64,000 bases of DNA, taken from Streptomyces sp. NBC_00102. GTDB lineage: Bacteria; Actinomycetota; Actinomycetes; Streptomycetales; Streptomycetaceae. The DNA lies in contig NZ_JAPEMC010000001.1 of the NCBI RefSeq assembly GCF_026343115.1, forward strand, positions 3,162,001-3,226,000, read 5' to 3'. A program made the position numbers and the translations under genes. The notes below the pieces were generated by a model that saw only the letters and a list, made by a program, of their open reading frames with translations, was not told the DNA's origin and ran no database searches. This document shows, in pieces, positions 33,901 to 39,547 of the stretch. The first letter of the stretch is position 1; each line of letters opens with the position of its first letter.

Positions 33901-34909
33901 GGTCGCGCGCCTGCTCGAAGGTGAGCCCGCCGACCTCGTTCGCCTGGTCGGTCGCGGCCTGTTCGGCGCTGATCGGCGAAAGGGTGACACGCAGCTCGAT
34001 GTCGTCCCCGTCGGACGCGTCGAACCCGAGGACGGCGCCGGTGTCGACCCCGTCCCGCGCGGTCGCGTCGCTCAGCTTGCCGTCGCCGCCCCAGCTCTTC
34101 AGCGAGGTGACCGGGACGTTCGTGGTGGCGTTGTAGAACATCTGGTACGAGGCGCCGTTGAACGATCCCGCGATGAGCCCGGAGACCGAGGTGGTCCCGT
34201 CCGGGAGCGTCGTAGCTTTCAGGGTCGAACGGGTACGGCTGGTGAAGTTGTTCGCCAGGTCGAGGACCAGCTCGGGCTGCGAACCGGCGGGGAAGCGGTA
34301 CCGCTCCAGCGCCGTACGGGTCGTCGCGGCCATCTCGGCCTCGATGGTCCCCGAGCCCTCCGTGACGGCCGACCCGGTACCGGAGAGGGCGCCGAGACCC
34401 ACCTTGTACGAGCCGGGGCTCGCCGACTCGTCGTCGTGGCTGTACGCATGGGCGTAGGTGCTGGTGGCGGGGCGGCTGTCGTACCGCACCGAGGTCGGGA
34501 CGACGAGCAGGTCGCCACCGCCTCCGGAGCCGCCGACCCCGTCGAGGTTGGTCGCCGTGAACCCGGCGATGTGGTCCTCGTCGTAGTCGTACCCGGGGTG
34601 GTTGCGGTTCGGCGTCGTCAGCGGGTTGACCTTGGCCAGACCGTGGGGCGCCTGCGCGCCCGGCAGGTCGTTGCCGTCGTCACCGGCGGTCGACACGAAC
34701 GGGTCGACCAGCGCGGTGTAGTCCGTCGTGGAGGTGCCGGACGCGCTCGCGCCGGGCGCCGCCACGGCCACGCCGCCACCCGCCAGTGCGGCGGCGCCGA
34801 GCGCCCCGGTGAGCAGGACGGCGACCGCGGCGCGCCGGGGGCGGCGGCCGGCGGGGGCCGCTCCCGCGCGTATCGCGGGAGGCAAGGGGGGATGGGATCT
34901 GATGGACAC
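27980..34909 (-). CDS. Giant secreted GH92 alpha-mannosidase fused to a PAP2-type acid phosphatase
   Basis: A 2309-residue secreted protein. A signal with twin Arg (RRPRRAAVAVLLTG) ends near AAPGAS (about 52). The GH92 domain spans about 58-810 (Ca-dependent exo-alpha-mannosidase; GGSGGGGDLLV early, MDNDAGTMSTMF near 714). Then come a FIVAR segment (about 950-1025), three CBM6-like modules (about 1024-1155, 1170-1305, 1316-1460), two FIVAR segments, two Fn3 domains (about 1607-1800) and a complete PAP2 phosphatase (about 1806-2135) with K-x6-RP (KNLYAYQRP), PSGH, and R-x5-H-x3-D. The tail has an Ig-like domain. Some GH92 enzymes act on mannose-phosphate caps, so pairing with a phosphatase suggests phosphomannan as substrate. 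The GTG at 34909 follows AGAGG; a longer upstream frame has no ribosome site. Confidence 0.9.
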   Translation of the reverse strand: MSIRSHPPLPPAIRAGAAPAGRRPRRAAVAVLLTGALGAAALAGGGVAVAAPGASASGTSTTDYTALVDPFVSTAGDDGNDLPGAQAPHGLAKVNPLTTPNRNHPGYDYDEDHIAGFTATNLDGVGGSGGGGDLLVVPTSVRYDSRPATSTYAHAYSHDDESASPGSYKVGLGALSGTGSAVTEGSGTIEAEMAATTRTALERYRFPAGSQPELVLDLANNFTSRTRSTLKATTLPDGTTSVSGLIAGSFNGASYQMFYNATTNVPVTSLKSWGGDGKLSDATARDGVDTGAVLGFDASDGDDIELRVTLSPISAEQAATDQANEVGGLTFEQARDRTKAEWNSALGAVAVKATEKSDPGSTLTKEFYTHLYRMYAAPVNATSTSGTYRGADGAVHKANGFTYYDGWSTWDDFRKYSVEAYIDPATYRDMVQSLIELFADTRATGKSLGSLTHSVPTVRWERSAVLVADALSKGFKNFDRLDEAYPALMSYAGYYTGAQLRQGYVTGDPGTTVQRGYDQWALSVIAGALGKTDDAVKLREQSTMAIDNLVKSGAWKAPDGTEVGLLTPRAASGDWQAADYEKFEEAGLYQGTLWQYHWYDAYDMGGLIDAMGGDKAGKAAVEHMFGEDSSVDDGSTMLHSNANEIDLQAPYLFNYVGEPSLTQKWVRSIYTGTTWNRYIATGSTNEAPSGGGQFTPPVKTQVYKLSPHGFLPTMDNDAGTMSTMFVGAALGLFPVTAGSSQFQIGSPFFDSTTITYANGATFTVKADGVSPSNYYVQSAKLNGKKFDNTWLDYAQIIAGGTLDFTMGAKPSKWGAATEPAYSLNTDDGDTGAGTAPGKGDTTVSAAPATLATKADGTVGGDVRLTLSGPATFAARKGTSLTASGAATVTGLPGGVTADLRVADAHTATLSLKGTTETDARLGITFQDAAFAHGGKASTVRGTGISPTAPLIVSAAAVHRTTLGALVDQASPVRAGNYSDGSWNLFQSALERGRTVLADPAATTGTIMAAEDALRSAASALTIDEGGYAVLQAESPDEKEGASLVSERNNSDGNLGGVSEGSWERYTKLDFGGVAPRSVSVRYANSQATNAKPSSVDIHAGGADGPVVATAQLPGTGGWQYWNTVQATVTDPDALLTAKSATFVFHAPAGQQWVSNFDWYQFSPYAVSASSSTTLATLTAVNATSTGGGSLPLKTSSGIFENVTDGAWAEWKDTDLHDGADTLTVSYDKPQTRSAPDSHIELRLGSKDGPTAVDVPLASTGSGWGTIGTTTVRLDPAVLKGAKDVYAVFASSTQTSALPYVANVYALTLTQDTSAPVAIDATAFRSNSGGGLKSEPAGWSGAGSATDLGGTYDGAWLDYGDIEFGAAAKNTVTITYANNSARCGTGSAVQLYLDSFDAAGPGTPYATVPLPVTGSAWSSGGTTSLTLPQGITGTHGLHLRLVTTADSAHPYVANIGRITFDHVDAPAATDPSALRKAIERYEGLTGEADRYDGIDFGVFRRELDAARALVDAEDATQLEVDTRTRSLTLAVGQLVPLPRLTLEYLLRTASALENTRYTDATWTAFTTALAAAKTAVADTTATDAALTAKYDALQHAVAALTVKPKSAPAAPEAVSATSSGSSVTVAWSAPADNGGSPVTGWTVTLDDGHQVRIADQDSRSTTFTGLRSGRSYTARVSAVNTYGTSRPSAATAPVVTAGGKPQKPVVTGVVTHGKHVRVTWHSAFDGGFPIVGYTVALGDGTTAHVSATADTALLTTTGTAKANTATVTAVTLAGTSEEPVAAAVAGSGTDTAYEPSAFPADTLDASYPSDEWPETGDGSDWFHDLLAGFDDLGTGTRGANAKVPAGTAPTAENDKISVAINNAATQKEVDRAEIDATHSATVTMADGLGSRLGTLYTDALNGGRLPKTSALFGRVSSGLDEVDAVKNLYAYQRPYVRLGFVGDGGDIYESQDGSYGSLTTSGSYPSGHTYGGYEAGTVLATLLPELAPSILARTSEYGNNRVILGFHYPLDVMGGRMSAQATVAHRWADPEFEKLLAEAHTEIENVLLASCEKEGYGTTLAACSGDAYAGLSTEQQIDVYTRRLSYGFSRVGQSGQALQAPADAAALLITAFPDLTPEQRTQIIEQTATDSGYPLDLTGDGGESWERVNLAAAMAAQVVVGADGSVTVTNFADATAAAVADASAITVGGVAIDGFDPEVSTYVVDVPKNGKTPAVTAVPAQPGAKVKVTEGSSILSSSGSGSKFTTRTIRVTSADGAVTRTYTVGLRSTDRDEGAFGSHGGWNHSGNGSSDGGWSPSTDWSRPLRLTGLR

Positions 34910-35271
34910 GGGACCTCTCAGGCGTCGCACTGCGTCGCACGGTTCGGCCTCACCAGAAGACAACGTTGTCAGCCCACGACACCGGGCGTGCAACCCAGAA
35001 ACAGCAGGACGGAAGTGAACACCGCGATCATCCCTGCCGCGTTCACGACCGTCCACCATCAGACACGGAGAAAACGTACGAGGGGCAAACAATTCCCGCC
35101 GGGGAGGTGGCCGGGCCCGGAGCGCGCACGGAGGGCCCGGTCCGCGCGGGGACGGGGTAGGACGGCGCCCGGTCCGAGCACGGCGGGAATTCATGGCATG
35201 CACGCGATCAGCTGTGTACGGTGAGCCTCTTCGGACGCGGACGCGGAAGTGAATACGGGGGACTTGGCGTC
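34910..35271. promoter_or_regulatory. Intergenic region between the divergent GH92 and Pro-rich membrane protein genes
   Basis: A 362-bp gap holding promoters in both directions. The only clear element is the palindrome at 34959-34970, reported separately. A 9-bp tandem word (GCGTCGCAC) occurs at 34923 and 34932. No gene is seen. Confidence 0.6.
34958..34972. promoter_or_regulatory. LacI-family-type operator upstream of the GH92 gene
   Basis: A perfect 12-bp palindrome with central CG, GACAACGTTGTC (34959-34970), flanked to read CTGACAACGTTGTCTT on the gene strand, 50 bp before the GH92 start. This matches the classic actinobacterial LacI-type sugar-operator layout. The regulator is not in the window. 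Confidence 0.7.
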
Positions 35272-36060
35272 ATGACGCACGAGACGGGCGGGTCGAGCCC
35301 GCACCCGCCGATGCCCGCACAGCCACCGAGGCCCGCGCCGCAGGATCCTCCACGGCCGGCACCGCCGGAGTCGCCGAGGCCCGCACCGCCGGAGCCCCCG
35401 CGGCCCGATCACGGTCCGCCGAAGTGGTCCTGGTGGGTCGTCGGCATCCTGGTACCCGTCCTCGGCCTGATCGTCACGCTGATCGTCCAGACGGGGAACA
35501 GCACGTCCCGTGACCCGCTCGCGCCGCCGTCGGCTGCCGCCCAGGACTCGGCCGAGCCCGAAACCCCGGCCGCCACCGGGACGTCGGGGACCGCCGACCC
35601 GGACGCGACGCCCGCCGACGACATCACCTCGACGTCCCCTTCGCCGTCGCCATCGGAGCCGTCGCCCTCGGAGCCGTCGCCATCGGAGCCGTCGACGAAG
35701 ATCCTCAGGACGGGGGACTTCACCCTCGCCGAAGGGAACAGTGCCGACCTCGAACACGGCACGGTCGGAGCGTCGGTGGAGAGCCCCGACATGGCGTGGA
35801 GCGGCGGCGGCTCGTTCTCGGTCATGAACGGCCGCGTGGCCGAACCCTCCGAGGGCGCCACGCCGAAGGTGTGCGCCCATGTGCTCCTCGCCTTCCCGCA
35901 GGCCACCGGGAACATGAACTCCGGCCTGGAGGGGACGTGGTTCTGCATGCCGACCAGCGCGAACCACCTGGCAGCCGTCACCTGGCTGGGCCAGGGGCAC
36001 GACGGGATGCGGTTCCACTACATCGTCTGGGACACCCCCGCGCCCTCCGACGACGAATAG
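35272..36060 (+). CDS. Proline-rich single-pass membrane protein of unknown function
   Basis: A 262-residue protein. Residues 1-53 are a cytoplasmic Pro-rich tail with PAPPE/SPRPAPP repeats; a single membrane helix follows (WWVVGILVPVLGLIVTLIV, about 55-75). Next is a Ser/Pro/Glu spacer (PSEPSPSEPSPSEPS) and an extracytoplasmic domain of about 110 residues with two Cys (KVCAHVL, TWFCMP). I recognise no family. The ATG at 35272 has a GGGGGA site; an in-frame GTG at 35221 would add 17 residues. It is divergent from the GH92 gene. Confidence 0.7.
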   Translation: MTHETGGSSPHPPMPAQPPRPAPQDPPRPAPPESPRPAPPEPPRPDHGPPKWSWWVVGILVPVLGLIVTLIVQTGNSTSRDPLAPPSAAAQDSAEPETPAATGTSGTADPDATPADDITSTSPSPSPSEPSPSEPSPSEPSTKILRTGDFTLAEGNSADLEHGTVGASVESPDMAWSGGGSFSVMNGRVAEPSEGATPKVCAHVLLAFPQATGNMNSGLEGTWFCMPTSANHLAAVTWLGQGHDGMRFHYIVWDTPAPSDDE

Positions 36061-36079
36061 GCCGGCACCCGGCGACTGG

Positions 36080-36541
36080 TCACTCCCCCGCGGCCAGGTC
36101 CTCCACCGCCGCAAGGACCAGGTCCGCGTGGCGCTCCGGGTCCGCCACCGGGTGCAGCAGCGCACGCACCCGGCCGGTCCGGTCGAGGACGACTCCGGCG
36201 CGCGCGAACAGGGTGCGCTCCCCCACCCGTACCTCGGGTACGCCCAGGGACCGGCCGAGCGTCAGCCCGGGGTCACCGACGAGCGGGTATCCCAGCTCGC
36301 GCTCGGCCGCGAACTCGGCCAGATGGCCCGGGGCGTGGGCGCTGACGCCGAGGACCCGGACCTCGGCTCGCGCGAACCGGGCGGCCTTGTCACGTACCGA
36401 GCAGAGGCCGGTGGTGCAGCCGGCCAGCTCGGGGAGCACCTCGCCGATACCGGGCTCGGTGATGAAGAACAGGGCGGTCCAGCGGTGCTCGCCGGACGGG
36501 ACGGCGACGGGGCCCTCGGTGGTCTCGACGGTGCTCTGCAT
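36080..36541 (-). CDS. Peroxiredoxin, AhpC/TSA family (BCP/PrxQ-like)
   Basis: A 153-residue thioredoxin-fold protein with Cys42 and Cys47 in AGCTTGLCSVRD, matching the GCT-x3-C-x2-RD active site of atypical 2-Cys PrxQ enzymes. It is followed by LGVSAHAPGHLAEFAAERELGYPLVGDP. It reduces peroxides in the cytoplasm. GAGGA precedes the ATG at 36541; an upstream extension to 36670 lacks a ribosome site and would overlap the DUF4287 gene. Confidence 0.87.
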   Translation of the reverse strand: MQSTVETTEGPVAVPSGEHRWTALFFITEPGIGEVLPELAGCTTGLCSVRDKAARFARAEVRVLGVSAHAPGHLAEFAAERELGYPLVGDPGLTLGRSLGVPEVRVGERTLFARAGVVLDRTGRVRALLHPVADPERHADLVLAAVEDLAAGE

Positions 36542-36608
36542 GGGAGTCCTCACTGAGGGGATTCGGCGCATCGGCGTGTTCCGATCATCGCACCAGCCCT
36601 GCGAAGCA

Positions 36609-36821
36609 TCAGCCGACGGCGTCCTCCGCACGGGTGTGGGCGACCAGTGCGTTGGCGTGGCCGTGGCCAAGGCCGTGGGTGGTCTTGAGCCAGGCGACCA
36701 GCTCCATGTGCTTGGTCAGGGGAGACGCGCGGATCAGTTTCTTCCATTCCGTCACGGGGCGGCCGTACGTCTTCTCGATCGAGGGGAAGTAACTCGCGGG
36801 ACCCTTGGAGGAGTTCGTCAT
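36609..36821 (-). CDS. DUF4287 family small protein
   Basis: A 70-residue protein with YFPSIEKTYGRPVTEWKKLI and the closing GLGHGHANALVAHTRAED, the pattern of the DUF4287 family found across bacteria. Function is unknown. It lies just upstream of the peroxiredoxin gene on the same strand with a 67-bp gap. Confidence 0.85.
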   Translation of the reverse strand: MTNSSKGPASYFPSIEKTYGRPVTEWKKLIRASPLTKHMELVAWLKTTHGLGHGHANALVAHTRAEDAVG

Positions 36822-36884
36822 GCCGGGATAGACCCCTCGGCCGCCCGGAAATCATCGGTCGACGAAGGTGGCCGGACCCGAGAG

Positions 36885-36922
36885 GGTGTGCGGTAGGGGG
36901 CGAGCCCCCCGTACCGCACACC
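36885..36922 (-). terminator. Intrinsic terminator after the GH76 gene
   Basis: Inverted repeat: an 11-bp outer arm (GGTGTGCGGTA) extended by a G5/C5 pairing with one bulge around a CGAG loop, 18 bp past the GH76 stop. Confidence 0.83.
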
Positions 36923-36939
36923 CGTGCAGGCGCTTTTCC

Positions 36940-38421
36940 TTACTGCCCAGCCGCGTTGAGCAGATCGAGAACGCTCTGCTGGCAGCCGTAGTCGCTGGTG
37001 CCGGCGCCTCCGTTCCAGTGCGGGCCGTACTGGTCGAGGGCGTTGCGGTCCTTGGCGTAGGCCGCGTCGGCCCAGCGGTCCAGGGTCCCCGCGTACGGGT
37101 GGTCGGTCAGCTGGGTGTCGAGCCTGCCGAGGCCACGGACGTACGCGCCCTTGAAGGACGGGCCGTCGCCGGAGCACTGGTCGCCCTCACCGGGTTCCCG
37201 CAGCACCCCGTCGGTCTGGAGCCGGACGGTGGACGCGTCGGCGAGGGTGCGGGCGGTGGTCAGCAGGGCGGAGTCGCCGGTGGCCCGGTACAGCTCGGTG
37301 AGCCCGCCGAGGACCACGCCCTGGTTGTACGTCCAGGTGGGCTGGCCGTTGTTGGCACAGGCGTCGGTGAGCCCGTCGTTGATCAGGTGGTCGCCGTTGA
37401 TCATTCCGCTCGCCCGGAACCAGGTCCACTCGGCCTTCGCCCGGCCGAGGTAGACGGTGTCACCCGCGATGCGGTTGTGCAGCGCCGCGTTGAGCTGGAG
37501 GAAGAGTTCGTTGGTGATGGCGTTCTTGTACGTCATCGTCCGGTTCCACAACACCCCGCCGCCGCAGGTGCCGTTCCAGGACGCCTGCATGTGATCGGCG
37601 TCGGCGCGGGCCGTGTTGAGGTACCGGCTGTCGCCCGTGGCGTCGTAGGCGGCCACCCAGGCCAGGCCCCACCAGCCGGTGTCGTCCAGGTAGTCGTTGC
37701 GGAAGCTGCCGCCCTGGGCGTTGATGTTCTTGTCGTAGGTGGAGGCGATGGCGTACCGGTAGCTCGGCATGCCGCTGAGGCGGGCGTTGTCGAGCACGGC
37801 GGTCAGCGCGTTGGCGGCGGTCCACCAGCCGTTGCCGCCGAAGAGCCCGGTGCCACGGTCGTACGACATCATCAGCGCGGTCGCGGCGGCGGTGGAGCGG
37901 CTCCAGGCGTTCCAGTTCACCCGCGCCCAGCCGGTGCAGGTGATCTCGGGCCGGTCCCCGGCCTTGCCGCAGGCCCGCAGGGCGCCGACCCCGGCGGTGT
38001 TCCAGTCGTCGACGTTGTACATCTGGGTGCGCCAGCCGCTCGAACCGGAGGGCACGGCCGTGGCGCCCAGCCGGCTCCCGGACGCCCAGGTCCGGCCGCC
38101 GTCGAAGGAGCGGTCGATCCAGACCTCGTCCCCGGCCGATCCGCCCTCGATCGAGGCCCAGCCCATGACATCGTTGTCGGAGAGGTGCAGCCGGACGGTA
38201 CGGCCGTAGAGCACGCTGCTCACGGGCACCCGGTCCGAGGTCGCGGAGGCGGGATCGCGGGCATCGCACTGCTTGTTGCAGATGGCAGCGTCGGCGGCTT
38301 CGACGCCGGCCTGCGGAGCGGGAGTGGCGGCCCGCGCGGTGGCCGCCGGGAGGGCGGTGATCAGCAGGCTCGCGAAGAGGGCGAGAACGGCCGGGCGCCG
38401 GCCTCTACGGATGAAGGGCAT
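36940..38421 (-). CDS. Secreted GH76 alpha-1,6-mannanase
   Basis: A 493-residue secreted enzyme with a signal peptide (MPFIRRGRRPAVLALFASLL, cleavage near ARAA at about 32). An Asp-rich beta-sandwich-like region spans about 45-165. The (alpha/alpha)6 GH76 catalytic domain (about 170-493) carries the paired acids D246-D247 in YLDDTGWWGLAW. GH76 enzymes cut the alpha-1,6 backbone of yeast mannan. Together with the GH92 enzyme, which removes side-chain mannose, this makes a mannan-degrading set. The ATG at 38421 was chosen over an in-frame upstream ATG because it begins the signal peptide. Confidence 0.92.
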   Translation of the reverse strand: MPFIRRGRRPAVLALFASLLITALPAATARAATPAPQAGVEAADAAICNKQCDARDPASATSDRVPVSSVLYGRTVRLHLSDNDVMGWASIEGGSAGDEVWIDRSFDGGRTWASGSRLGATAVPSGSSGWRTQMYNVDDWNTAGVGALRACGKAGDRPEITCTGWARVNWNAWSRSTAAATALMMSYDRGTGLFGGNGWWTAANALTAVLDNARLSGMPSYRYAIASTYDKNINAQGGSFRNDYLDDTGWWGLAWVAAYDATGDSRYLNTARADADHMQASWNGTCGGGVLWNRTMTYKNAITNELFLQLNAALHNRIAGDTVYLGRAKAEWTWFRASGMINGDHLINDGLTDACANNGQPTWTYNQGVVLGGLTELYRATGDSALLTTARTLADASTVRLQTDGVLREPGEGDQCSGDGPSFKGAYVRGLGRLDTQLTDHPYAGTLDRWADAAYAKDRNALDQYGPHWNGGAGTSDYGCQQSVLDLLNAAGQ

Positions 38422-38465
38422 GCGGCAACTCCTTGCGGGTGGGGGGAACATGCCGACCCGCCAAG

Positions 38466-38493
38466 CCGAACCGATCCATCAGGTGCATGTCAA
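38466..38493 (-). promoter_or_regulatory. Possible -35 element for the GH76 gene
   Basis: On the gene strand a perfect TTGACA (38488-38493) is followed 17 bp later by TTCGGC, a poor -10. It lies 67 bp before the start codon. The -10 match is weak, so this is tentative. Confidence 0.3.
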
Positions 38494-38716
38494 TACGTCG
38501 TTCCTCGGCTTCTCCCACGACCCTGCACACCTGGACTGCTCCGGAACCCGAGCGCCGACCGGTCCGGGTCGCGCCGTGTCCCCTCCCACCTGGTGATGTC
38601 CACGGTCCGGGCGTCCGCCGGCGGAAAGGGACCGAAAACTCCTGGACCGCACCCGACGACGCCGGCCTCTCACCACGAGCTCTGCCGTCGACCGACGGCC
38701 CTCCAGCCGCGGGCCT

Positions 38717-39301
38717 TCAGACCCGGGGCAGCAGGACCTCGATGACCTCGGCGATGCCGACGGCGGATCGGGCCTCGTGCATGGTGATCACGTCACCGGG
38801 CTTCAGGTGCCGCCACCGCTCGGGCCGCAGGGGAGCCAGGCGGACATCGGCGGTCTCCCCAGGGGCGAGTTCCGGCGCGAACTCCACCCAGACCCGCGCG
38901 ATGTTCAGATCTTGCCGTCCCTCCGCGGAGCGGTCGCCGATGTCCCACGGAGGCCTGAGCCGGCCATCCCCGTCGAAGGCATTCCGGCGTCCGCCCTCGT
39001 CCGCTCCCAGCAGAGTCAGCGTCGCGCGGACGGTTCCGTGCTCGGCCTCCCAACTCCGCCACAGACACCAACGGTGGTTGTGGTCCAGCGCCATCTGTCG
39101 AGCGGCCTCGGCGAGCATCTCCCAGAAGGTCCCGGACACCGGCTGGACATCCGCGATCTCGATGAGCACGTCGAGCGCCAGCTCCCACTCCTGGAGCTCG
39201 ATGTCTCCGCGAACGTCTTCGACCGTCTGCCCGTTCTCTGCCACGGCCCCCTCGGGCAGCAGGTCGACAGCCCGCCGAATCAGTGTGGAAGCGTCATCCA
39301 T
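38717..39301 (-). CDS. Hypothetical protein with C-terminal EF-Tu-like beta-barrel segment
   Basis: A 194-residue soluble protein. Residues 1-75 are acidic and helical (MDDASTLIRRAVDLLPEG, then EWELALDVLIEIADVQPVSGTFWEMLAEAARQMAL), resembling small immunity-type proteins. The C-terminal half (ARVWVEFAPELAPGETADVRLAPLRPERWRHLKPGDVITMHEARSA in outline) looks like the EF-Tu domain-II-like barrel found in some accessory proteins. No function is assigned. Its start lies next to an octamer tandem repeat that could affect its promoter. Confidence 0.7.
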   Translation of the reverse strand: MDDASTLIRRAVDLLPEGAVAENGQTVEDVRGDIELQEWELALDVLIEIADVQPVSGTFWEMLAEAARQMALDHNHRWCLWRSWEAEHGTVRATLTLLGADEGGRRNAFDGDGRLRPPWDIGDRSAEGRQDLNIARVWVEFAPELAPGETADVRLAPLRPERWRHLKPGDVITMHEARSAVGIAEVIEVLLPRV

Positions 39302-39410
39302 GCGCTGGATTGTCGCCCGATACCGAGCGCGGTGTCACGGACGGCCACGTGCGGACACCTCGGGTGCTTCGGCAACGCCGCGAGGCGCCGTGCCGGGCCC
39401 CCGTGCCCCC

Positions 39411-39540
39411 GGGCCCCCAGTGGCCCAGTGGCCCCGTGCCCCCGTGCCCCCGTGCCCCTGTGCCCGCGTGCCCCCGTGCCCCCGTGCCCCTGTGCCCGCG
39501 TGCCCGCGTGCCCGCGTGCCCGCGTGCCCGCGTGCCCGCG
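39411..39540. repeat. Tandem octamer repeat (GTGCCC-C/G-C), about 13 copies
   Basis: A run of GTGCCCSC octamers with a longer-range order: a block mixing GTGCCCCC, GTGCCCCT and GTGCCCGC occurs twice, then five or more pure GTGCCCGC units close the array next to the hydrolase stop. It lies between a gene start (39301) and a gene stop (39548). Frames through it give only an Ala-Arg-Gly-His-type simple repeat, so it is not coding. Confidence 0.9.
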
Positions 39541-39547
39541 GCAAGAT

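Noticed and set aside
34910..35203. Upstream extension of the GH92 gene
   Set aside because: No signal peptide or ribosome site at the earlier start; the twin-Arg signal follows directly after the GTG at 34909.
39411..39540. CRISPR array
   Set aside because: The repeat units are 8 bp and contiguous, with no spacers and no cas genes.
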